Source: Janthinobacterium saanense (lineage in GTDB: Bacteria > Pseudomonadota > Gammaproteobacteria > Burkholderiales > Burkholderiaceae_D). From it: a stretch of 64,000 bases of DNA. Under the pieces are notes generated by a model. The model was not told the origin of the DNA. It worked only from the letters and a program-made list of their open reading frames with translations, and made no database searches. Made by a program: the position numbers and the translations under genes. Shown one piece after another: positions 9,490-19,152 of this stretch; position 1 is the first letter of the stretch, and each line of letters starts with the position of its first letter. Location of the stretch: assembly GCF_014200675.1 (NCBI RefSeq), contig NZ_JACHCI010000022.1, positions 32,199 through 96,198 of the forward strand, written 5' to 3'.

Positions 9490-10986
9490 ATGAACGCCCA
9501 GGCAGAAGTGAATGCAGCCGCGCCAGCCGCCGCTGTCGTCTCCACCACCACCGATTTGCTGGACCAGATCGTCGAGCAAAGCCGGGTCGCCAAGTCCGGT
9601 ACCGAACATGCGCGCGCCCGTGACCTGATCTCGGAACTGGTGGCGCAGGTGCTCGATGGCACGGTGCTGATGTCGAACAGCCTGTCGGCCACCCTGGACG
9701 CGCGCGTGGCGGAAATCGACCGCCTGATTTCAGCGCAGCTCAGTGAAGTGATGCATGCGGCGCCGTTCCAGCAGCTGGAGCAGAGCTGGACGGGCTTGCA
9801 CTACCTGGTGCGCAATTCCGACACCGGTACGCGCCTGCAGATCCGCATGTTCAACGCCACCAAGCGCGAACTGGTGAAGGATTTTCAGGCTGCGCTGGAA
9901 TTTGACCAGAGCTGCATGTTCAAGAAGATCTATGAAGAGGAATTCGGCACCTTCGGCGGCGCCCCGTTTGCCGCGCTGCTGGGCGACTTTGCCATCTCGC
10001 GCCAGCCCGAAGACATGTATTTCGTCGATCAGATGTCGCATATTGCCGCCGCCGCCCACGCGCCGTTCATCGCCTCGGCCGCACCCGAACTGTTTGGCCT
10101 GGAAAGCTACGGCGACCTGGGCAAGCCGCGCGACCTGGCGAAAGTCTTCGACACCGTCGAATACGTCAAATGGAAAGCCTTCCGCGAATCGGAAGACTCG
10201 CGCTACGTGGGCCTGACCTTGCCCCGTTTCCTGGGCCGGTTACCATTCAACCCGGCCGACGGCACCACCGTGGAAGGCTTCAATTTTGTCGAGGAAGTCG
10301 ATGGCAGCGACCATCACAAATACCTGTGGTGTAACGCCGCCTATGCCTTCGGCAGCAAGCTGACGCGCGCGTTTGCCGACTATGGCTGGTGCGCCGCCAT
10401 CCGTGGCGTGGAAGGCGGCGGCCTGGTGGACGACCTGCCCACGCATACCTTCAAGACGGACGATGGCGACGTGGCCCTGAAGTGCCCGGCCGAAGTGGCG
10501 ATTACCGACCGGCGCGAAAAAGAATTGTCCGACCTGGGCTTCATTTCGCTGGTGCACTGCAAGAACACGGCGTACGCCGCCTTCTTCGGCGCGCAGTCGG
10601 CGCAAAAAAGCCGCAAGTACAACAGCGAGGCGGCCAACGCCAACGCCGTGCTGTCGTCGCAGCTGCAATACATCTTTGCCGTCTCGCGCATCGCCCATTA
10701 CATGAAGGCCATGATGCGCGACAAGATCGGCAGTTTTGCTGCCGCGTCGAACGTGGAAGATTTTCTGAACCGCTGGCTGATGACTTATGTGCTGCTCGAC
10801 GATAACGCCAGCCAGGAACAGAAGGCCCAGTTCCCGCTGCGCGAAGCCTCGGTGCAGGTACATGAAGTGCCGGGCCGGCCCGGCGTGTACCGCGCTGTGT
10901 CATTCCTGCGGCCGCATTTCCAGCTCGATGAATTATCCGTTTCGCTCCGACTGGTCGCGGAGTTGCCGAAGTCGACCAATTCCTGA
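9490..10986 (+). CDS. tssC: T6SS sheath large subunit TssC (VipB/EvpB)
   Basis: Large subunit of the contractile sheath and the part recognised by ClpV for recycling. The 498-residue protein is of usual length and carries the conserved blocks AAPFQQLEQSWTGLHYLVRN (about residue 90), FGGAPFAALLGDFAIS, RFLGRLPFNP, EEVDGSDHHKYLWCNAAYAF, and a C-terminal PGRPGVYRAVSFLRPHFQ. It directly follows tssB, and GGAGG upstream serves as the ribosome binding site. No abnormality seen. Confidence 0.97.
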   Translation: MNAQAEVNAAAPAAAVVSTTTDLLDQIVEQSRVAKSGTEHARARDLISELVAQVLDGTVLMSNSLSATLDARVAEIDRLISAQLSEVMHAAPFQQLEQSWTGLHYLVRNSDTGTRLQIRMFNATKRELVKDFQAALEFDQSCMFKKIYEEEFGTFGGAPFAALLGDFAISRQPEDMYFVDQMSHIAAAAHAPFIASAAPELFGLESYGDLGKPRDLAKVFDTVEYVKWKAFRESEDSRYVGLTLPRFLGRLPFNPADGTTVEGFNFVEEVDGSDHHKYLWCNAAYAFGSKLTRAFADYGWCAAIRGVEGGGLVDDLPTHTFKTDDGDVALKCPAEVAITDRREKELSDLGFISLVHCKNTAYAAFFGAQSAQKSRKYNSEAANANAVLSSQLQYIFAVSRIAHYMKAMMRDKIGSFAAASNVEDFLNRWLMTYVLLDDNASQEQKAQFPLREASVQVHEVPGRPGVYRAVSFLRPHFQLDELSVSLRLVAELPKSTNS

Positions 10987-11022
10987 TCCCCCGGGATCAT
11001 CTTTCAACCAGAGGAGCACAAC

Positions 11023-11514
11023 ATGGCAATCGATGTATATCTGCAGATAGACGGTATCAAGGGCGAATCGACCGATGACAAGCACAAGGACTGGATCGAG
11101 TGCAAATCGGTCAGCTGGAGCGTGGAGCAGCCGAAGTCGGCCACGGCGTCGACGGGTGGCGGCCACACGGCCGAACGCTGCGAGCACAAGGATATCGTGA
11201 TCTCGAAGCTGGCCGACCTGGCCTCGCCGGTGCTGCTGCAGACCTGCTCGGCCGGCAAGACCATCCCCAAGGCACGCTTCGAATTCATGCGCGCCGATGG
11301 CCAGGGCGAGCGCGTCAAGTACTTTGAAATCGAGATCGAGAATGTGCTGATCGGCGCCGTCACGCCCAACGTGGAAGAAGGCGACATCCTGGGCGAGCAC
11401 GTGGGCTTCAAGTTCTCGAAAGTGAAATGGAAATACACGCAGCAAAAAGTGACGGGCGGCGCCGGTGGCAATACCTCGGGCGGCTGGGACCTGGCCGCCA
11501 ACCGCGTGGCTTGA
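11023..11514 (+). CDS. hcp: T6SS inner-tube protein Hcp (TssD)
   Basis: Forms the hexameric rings of the expelled tube and is itself secreted. The 163-residue protein begins MAIDVYLQIDGIKGESTDDKH and has the central block KYFEIEIENVLIGAV and the closing FSKVKWKYTQQ typical of the family. A strong AGAGGAG precedes the ATG. A GC-rich hairpin follows the stop, before tssE, and could favour a high Hcp to TssE ratio. The gene is encoded inside the structural operon, not with a vgrG. Confidence 0.97.
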   Translation: MAIDVYLQIDGIKGESTDDKHKDWIECKSVSWSVEQPKSATASTGGGHTAERCEHKDIVISKLADLASPVLLQTCSAGKTIPKARFEFMRADGQGERVKYFEIEIENVLIGAVTPNVEEGDILGEHVGFKFSKVKWKYTQQKVTGGAGGNTSGGWDLAANRVA

Positions 11515-11522
11515 TGTTGCGG

Positions 11523-11558
11523 CGCGGCGCGTGTCGGGTGTTGCCTGCGCGCGCCGCG
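11523..11558 (+). terminator. GC-rich hairpin between hcp and tssE, possible partial terminator
   Basis: A perfect nine-base stem, CGCGGCGCG at 11523-11531 paired with CGCGCCGCG at 11550-11558, is followed by TCTTCTTTT. The T tract is interrupted, so read-through into tssE is likely. It could act as an attenuator or protect the 3' end of hcp mRNA. Confidence 0.45.
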
Positions 11559-11580
11559 TCTTCTTTTGAGGAGTGTGCAC

Positions 11581-12078
11581 ATGCAGGCTCAGTTGCCTAC
11601 CTATATTCCCGGATTGTTTGACCGCCTGATGGGTGAGGGCGCAGCCGTAGCAGCGGCGCCAGGCGGCGTGGTGCTGCGTTTGTCGCTGGAGCAGCTGAAA
11701 GACGCGGTGGCGCGCGACCTCGAAGAATTGCTCAACACCCGCGTGGCGCTGCCTGCTGGCGCGCTCGACGACTATCCCGAATGCGCCGCCTCCATCGTCA
11801 ATTATGGCTTGATCGATTTTGCCGGCATGTGTTTGTCCAGCAGCGATGACCGGGCCCGCATCTGCGCTTGCCTGAAGGCGGCCATCGAGCGCCATGAGCC
11901 GCGCCTGCGCAATGTGCGCGCCCGTCTGGAACGCGAAGCGGGCTCGATCAACCGGGTCAGCTTTGTCATCAGCGGCACCCTGGCCGTTTTTCCCGCCTGC
12001 GAGGCCGTCAATTTCGACGCCGTGCTGCAGCCATCCTCGCTGCGCTATTCGATCAACCGCAAGGGAGTTTCTGCATGA
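11581..12078 (+). CDS. tssE: T6SS baseplate protein TssE (gp25-like)
   Basis: Baseplate wedge component related to phage T4 gp25. The 165-residue protein contains LKDAVARDLEELLNTRVALP near residue 40, SIVNYGLIDFAGM near residue 75 and a C-terminal SFVISGTLAVFP, the gp25 core. The start at 11581 follows GAGGAG; the TTG at 11566 lies inside that ribosome binding site. Its last codons overlap the tssH start (ATGA). In many clusters tssF and tssG follow tssE; here tssH follows directly. Confidence 0.92.
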   Translation: MQAQLPTYIPGLFDRLMGEGAAVAAAPGGVVLRLSLEQLKDAVARDLEELLNTRVALPAGALDDYPECAASIVNYGLIDFAGMCLSSSDDRARICACLKAAIERHEPRLRNVRARLEREAGSINRVSFVISGTLAVFPACEAVNFDAVLQPSSLRYSINRKGVSA

Positions 12079-14708
12079 GCGCCAATCTCAAGACCCTGAT
12101 CGCCAAATTGAATGACACTCTGCGCACGGCCGCCACGCGCGCCGCGTCCATCTGCGTGGGGCTGGGCCAGTATGAAGTCGATATCGAACACCTGTTTCTG
12201 GCCTTGCTGGAGCAGGAACGCAGCGACTTCGTCGTCATTGCGCGCCGCAGCGAAATCAGCCTGTCGGCGCTGGAAGCAGACTTGCGCCGCGAAATCGGCG
12301 GCTTCAAGACAGGCAGTGCGCGCACGCCCGTGTTCTCGCCCCATCTGCCGCTGCTGTTCGAACACGCCTGGCTGATTGCCTCGCTGGGCACGGCGCAGCC
12401 GGCCGCCATCCGCAGCCGCCATGTGCTGCTGGCCTTGCTGACGGAGCCGGAATTGTCGCAGCTGGCCTATCGCAGTTCCAAACTGTTTGCGCGCTTCAGC
12501 GTGGAACAGCTGAAGCATTATCCGGACAAGCTGACGGCAGGATCAGATGAGGATACGCCGTCGGTAGCAGAAGCTTCCATAACGCCGGTCGATGGTCTCA
12601 CGGCGCTGGCCGCAAAAACGCCGGCGCTGGACCAGTTCACCACCGACCTGACGCAGCTGGCGCGCGAGGGCAAGCTCGATCCCGTGATCGGCCGCGAAAA
12701 TGAAATCCGCCAGGCGGTCGATATTTTGCTGCGCCGGCGCCAGAATAATCCCATCCTCACGGGCGAGGCTGGCGTGGGCAAGACGGCCGTGGTGGAAGGC
12801 CTGGCCTTGCGCATCGCTGCCGGCGACGTGCCCGAAGTGCTGCAGGGCGCGCACATCCACACGCTCGACATGGGGCTGCTGCAGGCCGGCGCCAGCGTCA
12901 AGGGCGAGTTTGAAAGCCGGCTGAAAAACGTTATCGATGAAGTGGCGAAAAGCCCGCATGCCATCATCCTCTTCATCGACGAGGCGCACACCATGATAGG
13001 CGCGGGCGGCCAGGCGGGGCAGAACGATGCGGCCAACCTGCTGAAACCTGCGCTGGCGCGCGGTGCGCTGCGCACCATCGCCGCCACCACCTGGAGTGAA
13101 TATAAAAAGTATTTTGAAAAAGATGCGGCCCTGGCGCGCCGCTTCCAGGTCGTCAAGGTGGAAGAGCCGAGTGAAGAAATCGCCTGCGCCATGCTGCGCG
13201 CGATGGCGCCGCTGATGGAGCGCCATTTCAATCTGCGCGTGCGCGATGAAGCCATCACCGATGCGGTGCGTTTGTCGCACCGCTACATCAGCGGACGCCA
13301 GCTGCCCGACAAGGCCATCAGTGTGCTCGATACGGCCTGCGCCAAGGTGGCGCTGGGCCAGAGCGCCACGCCGGCCCAGCTGGAAAACGCCAGCCGCCAG
13401 CTTGAAAGGGTGGCTACGGAAATCGCCGCGCTGGAACGCGAGCAGCTTGACGGTGACAGCCGTGGCGCTGCTGCGCGCCTGCTCGTGCTGCGCGGCGAGC
13501 GTGAACAGGGACAGGCCACGGTGGCGGCGCTGGCGCAGCGCTGGGAGCGTGAAAAAACACTGGTCGAACAGATTGCCGCATTGCGCAGCGGGCTGCAAGG
13601 TGAACGGCCGGGTGAAGATGGCGCGGCCCGTTTGCTGGCGCTGAAAGAAGAACTGGCGGCCTTGCAGGGCGAGTCGCCGCTGGCGCCGCTGGAAGTCGAT
13701 GGACAAGTCGTGGCGGGTATCGTCGCCGGCTGGACCGGTATCCCGCTGGGCAAGATGGTCAAGGATGACATCCGCACCGTGCTGACCCTGGGCGCCGCGC
13801 TGCGCGAGCGCATCCTGGGGCAGGATCATGTGATGGAGGCGATCGCGCAGCGCGTGCGTACGGCGCGCGCCAACCTCGATGATCCGAACAAGCCGCAAGC
13901 CGTGTTCCTGTTCACGGGGCCGTCGGGCACGGGCAAGACGGAGACGGCGCTGGCCCTGGCCGACTTGCTGTATGGCGGCGAGCGCAAGCTGATCACCATC
14001 AATATGAGCGAGTACCAGGAAGCGCACAGCGTGGCCGGCCTGAAAGGCTCGCCACCCGGTTATATCGGTTATGGCGAGGGCGGCGTGCTGACCGAAGCCG
14101 TGCGCCGCCAGCCGTATAGCGTGGTGCTGCTGGACGAGGCCGAGAAAGCCCATCCCGATGTGCTGGAACTGTTCTTCCAGGTATTCGACAAGGGCGTGCT
14201 CGATGACGCCGAAGGACGTGAAATCGACTTCCGCAACACCGTCATCATCGCCACCTCGAATTTGGGTTCTGCGGCGATGATGGCTGCCTGTCTGAACCAG
14301 CCGGCCGAGAACTTGCCCACGCCGCAGGCACTGGGAGAGCTGGTGCGCCCGCAGCTGGTCAAGCATTTCAAGCCTGCCTTTTTGGGCCGATTGAAAGTGC
14401 TGCCTTTCTATCCCCTCAACGATGCGGTGCTGGTCCGTATCATCACCCTGAAACTGGCGCGCATCGGCCGGCGCATCGCGCACAACCACCAGGCGCAGTT
14501 CAGCCATGACGAGGCCCTGGTCGAAGCGGTGCTGGCGCGCTGCACCGAAGTCGATTCGGGCGCCCGCAATGTGGACCAGATCCTCAACGGCAGCGTGCTG
14601 CCCGAGATCGCCGAAGCGGTACTGGTACGCATGGCTGGCGGCGAGCCGATCACCAGCATCCGCGTGGGCGCCAATAAATCAGGCCAGTTCAAATACACGA
14701 TCAAATAA
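12075..14708 (+). CDS. tssH: T6SS AAA+ ATPase TssH (ClpV)
   Basis: Hexameric unfoldase that disassembles the contracted TssBC sheath. The 877-residue protein has an N-terminal Clp repeat domain (about 1-160), a first AAA+ module with Walker A GEAGVGKT at 230-237 and Walker B IILFIDEAHT, a coiled-coil middle domain (about 415-530), and a second AAA+ module with Walker A GPSGTGKT from 615 and VVLLDEAEKAH, then the ClpB-type C-terminal domain. GGGAG lies upstream. The N-terminal domain and setting between tssE and tssA separate it from general ClpB. Confidence 0.96.
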   Translation: MSANLKTLIAKLNDTLRTAATRAASICVGLGQYEVDIEHLFLALLEQERSDFVVIARRSEISLSALEADLRREIGGFKTGSARTPVFSPHLPLLFEHAWLIASLGTAQPAAIRSRHVLLALLTEPELSQLAYRSSKLFARFSVEQLKHYPDKLTAGSDEDTPSVAEASITPVDGLTALAAKTPALDQFTTDLTQLAREGKLDPVIGRENEIRQAVDILLRRRQNNPILTGEAGVGKTAVVEGLALRIAAGDVPEVLQGAHIHTLDMGLLQAGASVKGEFESRLKNVIDEVAKSPHAIILFIDEAHTMIGAGGQAGQNDAANLLKPALARGALRTIAATTWSEYKKYFEKDAALARRFQVVKVEEPSEEIACAMLRAMAPLMERHFNLRVRDEAITDAVRLSHRYISGRQLPDKAISVLDTACAKVALGQSATPAQLENASRQLERVATEIAALEREQLDGDSRGAAARLLVLRGEREQGQATVAALAQRWEREKTLVEQIAALRSGLQGERPGEDGAARLLALKEELAALQGESPLAPLEVDGQVVAGIVAGWTGIPLGKMVKDDIRTVLTLGAALRERILGQDHVMEAIAQRVRTARANLDDPNKPQAVFLFTGPSGTGKTETALALADLLYGGERKLITINMSEYQEAHSVAGLKGSPPGYIGYGEGGVLTEAVRRQPYSVVLLDEAEKAHPDVLELFFQVFDKGVLDDAEGREIDFRNTVIIATSNLGSAAMMAACLNQPAENLPTPQALGELVRPQLVKHFKPAFLGRLKVLPFYPLNDAVLVRIITLKLARIGRRIAHNHQAQFSHDEALVEAVLARCTEVDSGARNVDQILNGSVLPEIAEAVLVRMAGGEPITSIRVGANKSGQFKYTIK

Positions 14709-14729
14709 AGACATTCTTCGGAGAGCGCC

Positions 14730-15767
14730 ATGTTCAATCTCGATCAGTTGCTGTTGCCCGTCAGCGCCGTGCATCCCTGTGGCGAGGATATCAGTTTCAG
14801 CCAGGAGCTTGATGTTGTCGCCCGCGCGCGCCAGCATGATGACCCCAGCCTGGACCAGGGTGAATGGGTGGTGGCGCTGAAGGAAGCCGACTGGCCCTTC
14901 GTGGCCACGCGCTGCGAACAGTTGATTGCCTCGCACAGCAAGGATTTGCGGGTGGCCGTCTGGCTGGCCGAAGCGCATGCGCGTACCCGCCACTTTCGCG
15001 GCCTCGGCGACGGCTATGCCTTGCTGGCGGGGCTGTGCGAACAGTACTGGGACGGCCTGTTTCCGCTGGCCGAGGAAGGCGACCAGGAACAGCGCATCGG
15101 CAATCTGTTCTGGCTGTTGACGCGCACGCCGCAGCTGGTGCGCGAGATTCCCTTGACCGATGGTGCCGAAGGCCAGTTTTCGCTGCAGGATTTCGATGCC
15201 GCCCGCCAGCGCGCAGCGGCCAGCCAGGCGCAGGCCGCGTCGGAAGGCTGGGGCGAGACGCGCCGCGACGAGGGCGTGACCCTGGCGCAGATGGAGACGG
15301 CGCGCCAGCGCAATACGCGCGCCTATACCGATGGCTTGCTGGCGGATGCGCGCTATTGCATGCAGTCGCTGCTGGCGCTGGAACGCTGCGTCGATGCCCG
15401 CGTGGGCGCCGATGGCCCGAGTTTTCGCGCCGCCCGCGAAGCGCTGGAAAACGCCATCCATTTTATTTCTCCCTTGCTGCCGGGGACCGAGCTGCCCGGC
15501 GCCTTGTCTGGCACCTTGCCTGGCGCCGCGCCGGCGACCGGCAATGGCAGCGCCCTGCTGCAGCGGCATCAGGCGCTGGCCCAGTTGCGCCAGGTGGCCG
15601 ATTTCTTCCGCCGCACCGAGCCGCACAGCCCCGTCGCCTACCTGGCCGACAAGGCTGCCAGCTGGGGCGAGATGCCGCTGCATCTGTGGCTGCGCGCCGT
15701 CGTCAAGGACCAGGGCACGCTGGCGCAGCTCGACGAAATGCTGGGCACGGCCAGCGGGCATGACTGA
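14730..15767 (+). CDS. tssA: T6SS protein TssA (ImpA N-terminal domain)
   Basis: Baseplate or sheath-cap protein that primes tube and sheath assembly. The 345-residue protein has the ImpA N-terminal domain (residues about 5-120, with HPCGEDISFSQELDVVARAR and KDLRVAVWLAEA) and a shorter C-terminal part with PHSPVAYLADKAASWGEMPL, a pattern shared by TssA proteins. GGAG precedes the ATG. Last gene of the T6SS operon: the next gene, a lipocalin, has its own TATAAT (15773-15778) right after the tssA stop. Confidence 0.92.
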   Translation: MFNLDQLLLPVSAVHPCGEDISFSQELDVVARARQHDDPSLDQGEWVVALKEADWPFVATRCEQLIASHSKDLRVAVWLAEAHARTRHFRGLGDGYALLAGLCEQYWDGLFPLAEEGDQEQRIGNLFWLLTRTPQLVREIPLTDGAEGQFSLQDFDAARQRAAASQAQAASEGWGETRRDEGVTLAQMETARQRNTRAYTDGLLADARYCMQSLLALERCVDARVGADGPSFRAAREALENAIHFISPLLPGTELPGALSGTLPGAAPATGNGSALLQRHQALAQLRQVADFFRRTEPHSPVAYLADKAASWGEMPLHLWLRAVVKDQGTLAQLDEMLGTASGHD

Positions 15768-15806
15768 TCCTCTATAATTGCCAGTCAAACAATCCTGGAG
15801 CTTACC

Positions 15807-16319
15807 GTGAAAAAGCTGCTGTTCCTGAGTCTGGTTTTACTGGGCGGCTGTGTGGGCCGGCCCGACAATATCCATCCTGTCAGTCATTTCGACACCACCA
15901 AGTATCTGGGCAAATGGTATGAAATCGCACGCCTCGACCATTCCTTCGAACGCGGGCTCAGCCATGTGACGGCCGACTACAGCGTGCGCCAGGACGGCGG
16001 CCTGAAGGTGCTCAACCGTGGTTACAACGATGGCAGCAACACCTGGAAAGAGGCAGAAGGCAAGGCGTATTTTGTCGACAAGAAAGATGTCGGTTACTTG
16101 AAAGTGTCGTTTTTCGGCCCCTTTTATGGCTCCTACATCGTCTTTAACCTGGACCAGCAGGACTACAGCTATTCCATGATCAGCGGCCCCGACAAGTCCT
16201 ATTTCTGGCTGCTGTCGCGCACGCCCACCATGGATGCTGCCCTGCAGCAGCGTCTGATCGCCAAGGCGCAAAGCCTGGGTTTCGATACCTCGAAGTTGAT
16301 TTATGTGAAGCAAGACTAA
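15807..16319 (+). CDS. blc: Outer-membrane lipocalin lipoprotein (Blc-like)
   Basis: Bacterial lipocalin anchored in the outer membrane, thought to bind lysophospholipids or fatty acids. The 170-residue protein has a short signal peptide with lipobox LLGGC (residues about 11-15) and the lipocalin signature KYLGKWYEIARLDHSFERG near residue 32, followed by the beta-barrel strands and the C-terminal helix. TATAAT at 15773-15778 gives it a separate promoter, so it is probably not part of the T6SS operon. The TAAGCTG/CAGCTTA hairpin over its stop (16317-16345) lacks a T tract. Confidence 0.92.
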   Translation: MKKLLFLSLVLLGGCVGRPDNIHPVSHFDTTKYLGKWYEIARLDHSFERGLSHVTADYSVRQDGGLKVLNRGYNDGSNTWKEAEGKAYFVDKKDVGYLKVSFFGPFYGSYIVFNLDQQDYSYSMISGPDKSYFWLLSRTPTMDAALQQRLIAKAQSLGFDTSKLIYVKQD

Positions 16320-16468
16320 GCTGGGCGCGTTGCCCGGCAGCTTATCCGCGCTGTTGCTTTTCTGCATGTCCTTTCTTGCAATGCCTATCTGATGCGCTCA
16401 CAATCGACGACAGGGCAGCTTTTGCCTTGTAGCGGTTTTGTTTCTTTCTTTCAGATAGGGATCACGCA

Positions 16469-18163
16469 ATGAAAAACCTCAAGATTGGCGTGCGCCTGGG
16501 CGGCGGTTTTGCCGCCGTATTGTTGCTATTGACTACCCTCACCGTGGTGGGCATCGTGCAGATGCAGGGCGCCAGCAGGGAAACGGATGAGCTGATCACC
16601 GTCAAGGTGCGCAACGAGCGCCTGATCAGCGAGTGGACCAAGGTGATCGAAGTCAATGCGGCGCGCACCGTGGCCGCCTGGAAAGTCAGCGATCCCGAAG
16701 ATCAAAAACAATTCGAAAAAGAAATGACGGCCTCATCCGCCAGGGCGACGGAAATCCAGGAAGATATCGGAAAAAGCCAGCTGAACGCGGAAGAAAAAGC
16801 CTTGTATCAGGAAGTCCTGGCTGCGCGCAAGACCTACACCGAAGTGCGCAAGAATGTCTTCAAGGCCAAGAGCGCGGGCGACTTGGCGCTGGGCAAGCAA
16901 TTGTTTGATGGCGACATGGCGCTCAAACGCGATGTCTATCTGGGCGCCTTGAGCAAGCTGGCCGCGCTGGAAACGCGCTTGCTGGACGTGACTGCCGAGC
17001 AGATCCGTGCCCGCTACGAAAGCGGCCGCTTGCTGCTGGTCTCGCTGGGCGTGGCGGCCATCTTGCTGGGCATCGCTTGCGCTTACTGGATCACGCGCTC
17101 GATTACGCGCCCCATCACGCGGGCCGTGCAAGTGGCCGAGGCGGTGGCGACGGGCGACCTGACCAGCCAGATCGAGGTGCAAAGCCGCGATGAAACGGGG
17201 CAATTGATGCACGCGCTGAAGAACATGAACGACAAGCTGGTCAGCATCGTCGGCCAGGTACGCGTGGGCACCGATTCCATCAGCACGGCGTCCAGTGAAA
17301 TCGCTGCCGGCAATATGGACTTGTCGTCGCGCACGGAAGAGCAGGCCAGTTCCCTGGAAGAAACAGCCTCATCCATGGAAGAGCTCACCTCCACCGTGAT
17401 ACGCAATGCCGAGAATGCCCGCAGCGCCAACCAGTTGGCCATCGATGCGGCCAGCATTGCCAGCCGTGGCGGCGCCGTGGTGTCGGACGTGGTCAGCACC
17501 ATGGGTTCCATCAATGCTTCCTCGCGCAAGATCGTCGACATCATCAGCGTGATCGACGCGATTGCCTTCCAGACCAATATCCTCGCGCTGAACGCCGCCG
17601 TCGAAGCGGCGCGCGCGGGCGAGCAGGGGCGTGGCTTCGCCGTGGTGGCGACGGAAGTGCGCAACCTGGCGCAACGGTCAAGCCAGGCCGCCAAGGAAAT
17701 CAAGGACTTGATCAACGATTCCGTGCAAAAAGTCGAAGCCGGTTCGCAACTGGTGGACAAGGCAGGCCACACCATGGACGAGATCGTACAAAGCATCAAC
17801 CACGTGACGCAGATCATGAACGACATCACGGACGCCAGCGACGAGCAGCGGGCCGGCATCGAACAAGTCAACCAGGCCATAGTCCAGATGGACCAGGTGA
17901 CGCAGCAAAATGCGGCCTTGGTCGAGCAGGCGGCTGCGGCGGCCGAAGCGATGCAGGAACAATCGGCGCGCCTGGCCGAGGTGGTGGGCGTGTTCAAGCT
18001 TGATGCCGCGCAGGCGCAGCTACGCCACAGCACGCGGCCAGCTGTGCCTATGCGGCCTTCTGTGTCCGCTCCACAGGCAACGGTGACGCAGCTCGACGTG
18101 GCGGGTGTCCGCAAGGCAAAAGCCCCAGTCGCTTCCGGCAATGACGAGTGGGAAGAGTTTTAA
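16469..18163 (+). CDS. Methyl-accepting chemotaxis protein with CheR-docking tail
   Basis: Transmembrane chemoreceptor of 564 residues: TM1 at about 10-30, a four-helix-bundle periplasmic sensor (31-188), TM2 (about 189-211), a HAMP domain, and the cytoplasmic signalling domain with the conserved hairpin tip ([20 protein letters not shown]). The C-terminus is EWEEF, preceded by a flexible Pro/Ala-rich linker. This matches the xWxxF pentapeptide (NWETF in E. coli Tar) that tethers CheR and CheB, so it is expected to be a high-abundance-type receptor. The ligand cannot be read from the sequence. No chemotaxis genes lie nearby. Confidence 0.93.
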   Translation: MKNLKIGVRLGGGFAAVLLLLTTLTVVGIVQMQGASRETDELITVKVRNERLISEWTKVIEVNAARTVAAWKVSDPEDQKQFEKEMTASSARATEIQEDIGKSQLNAEEKALYQEVLAARKTYTEVRKNVFKAKSAGDLALGKQLFDGDMALKRDVYLGALSKLAALETRLLDVTAEQIRARYESGRLLLVSLGVAAILLGIACAYWITRSITRPITRAVQVAEAVATGDLTSQIEVQSRDETGQLMHALKNMNDKLVSIVGQVRVGTDSISTASSEIAAGNMDLSSRTEEQASSLEETASSMEELTSTVIRNAENARSANQLAIDAASIASRGGAVVSDVVSTMGSINASSRKIVDIISVIDAIAFQTNILALNAAVEAARAGEQGRGFAVVATEVRNLAQRSSQAAKEIKDLINDSVQKVEAGSQLVDKAGHTMDEIVQSINHVTQIMNDITDASDEQRAGIEQVNQAIVQMDQVTQQNAALVEQAAAAAEAMQEQSARLAEVVGVFKLDAAQAQLRHSTRPAVPMRPSVSAPQATVTQLDVAGVRKAKAPVASGNDEWEEF

Positions 18164-18249
18164 TCAGCCAATTTAAACGATAGATACTGTCACCCCGGCA
18201 TGGCGCGGGCGCTACAATCGCGGCTTGAAAACACAGCAAGCGCTCCGCC

Positions 18250-18903
18250 ATGACCCGCAGCAATATCAGCACCACCATCGTCGACCAGAATAAACGCGCA
18301 CGCTGCCCCGCATGCCTGCGCGCTGCCTCCAGCTGCATCTGCCACTGGGTGGCTCCCGTGCCACATACGGTGGAAGTGCTGATATTGCAGCATCCGCTGG
18401 AAGTCCATAATGCCAAAGGCAGCGCCCGCTTGCTGCACCTGAGCCTGCCCAACAGCCGTTTGCTGACCGGCGAAAGTTTCGCTCCCGACGACCTCGATAC
18501 CTTGCTATCTGGCAAGCATAACGTCTTGCTGTATCCCGATACCCCCGGTGACCGTTCCTTGGGCATCGCACCGCCACCCGCACTCGATCCTGCCATTTTG
18601 ACTGACTTGTCGCAATTGCGCCTGGTGGTGCTGGACGCCACTTGGCGCAAGAGCCGCAAGATGCTGTATCTCAATCCCCAGCTGCAGCGCTTGCCGCGTT
18701 TGCCGCTGCGCGATACGCCCGATTCACACTATTTGATCCGCAAGGCGCATGCTCCGGACCAGCTATCAACCCTGGAAGCGACTTGTTATGCCCTGATGCA
18801 GTTGGAGCATGAGGAAGCCCGCTTTGTTCCCCTGATCGCGGCGTTTGATGGCTTTGTGGGGCAGCAGTTGAGCTATGTCATGCCTACCAAGGAAAAAGCG
18901 TAA
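18250..18903 (+). CDS. DTW-domain tRNA-uridine aminocarboxypropyltransferase (TapT/YfiP-like)
   Basis: DTW-domain enzymes of this type install acp3U in tRNA (position 47 in E. coli TapT), using SAM as the aminocarboxypropyl donor. The 217-residue protein has an N-terminal Cys cluster (CPACLRAASSCIC, residues about 19-31), then ILQHPLEVHNAKGSARLL and the defining motif LDATWRKSRKM near residue 129, with SDSHYLIRK-like sequence later. TACAAT at 18212-18217 is a likely -10 for this gene. No strong ribosome binding site precedes the ATG. It stands alone between the chemoreceptor and two small ORFs. Confidence 0.88.
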   Translation: MTRSNISTTIVDQNKRARCPACLRAASSCICHWVAPVPHTVEVLILQHPLEVHNAKGSARLLHLSLPNSRLLTGESFAPDDLDTLLSGKHNVLLYPDTPGDRSLGIAPPPALDPAILTDLSQLRLVVLDATWRKSRKMLYLNPQLQRLPRLPLRDTPDSHYLIRKAHAPDQLSTLEATCYALMQLEHEEARFVPLIAAFDGFVGQQLSYVMPTKEKA

Positions 18904-19026
18904 GCAGTAGCCTGAGGCAATCCATCGCGACCCATGCATCCGATCGCCGCTCTGATCCGGACATGCCATAATCGTCGGCGCGCATACTGTGATGCGTTCA
19001 GACGCTGGCAAAGGAGAGGTAGTTCA

Positions 19027-19152
19027 ATGCAACAAACCGATTCGATTCTGCACATCACATCGCCGGCGCCGCTCCGGGCCCAAGGAATCTTGCTGTGCAT
19101 GCTCGCGCTCGCAATCCTTGCCTTTACGGTAAAAACAATGCCGATAGTTTGA
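19027..19152 (+). CDS. Small membrane ORF, 41 residues, coupled to the next gene
   Basis: A strong AAAGGAGAGG stands just before ATG 19027. The 41-residue product has one hydrophobic segment (GILLCMLALAILAFTVK). Its TGA shares one base with the ATG of the following ORF (TGATG), and that second ORF has no ribosome binding site of its own. Either this is a translationally coupled pair, or the two are halves of one two-TM protein split by a frameshift. I do not recognise a family. Confidence 0.5.
   Translation: MQQTDSILHITSPAPLRAQGILLCMLALAILAFTVKTMPIV

Noticed and set aside
12543..14507. 654-residue minus-strand open frame opposite tssH
   Set aside because: Antisense shadow of a highly conserved ClpV gene.
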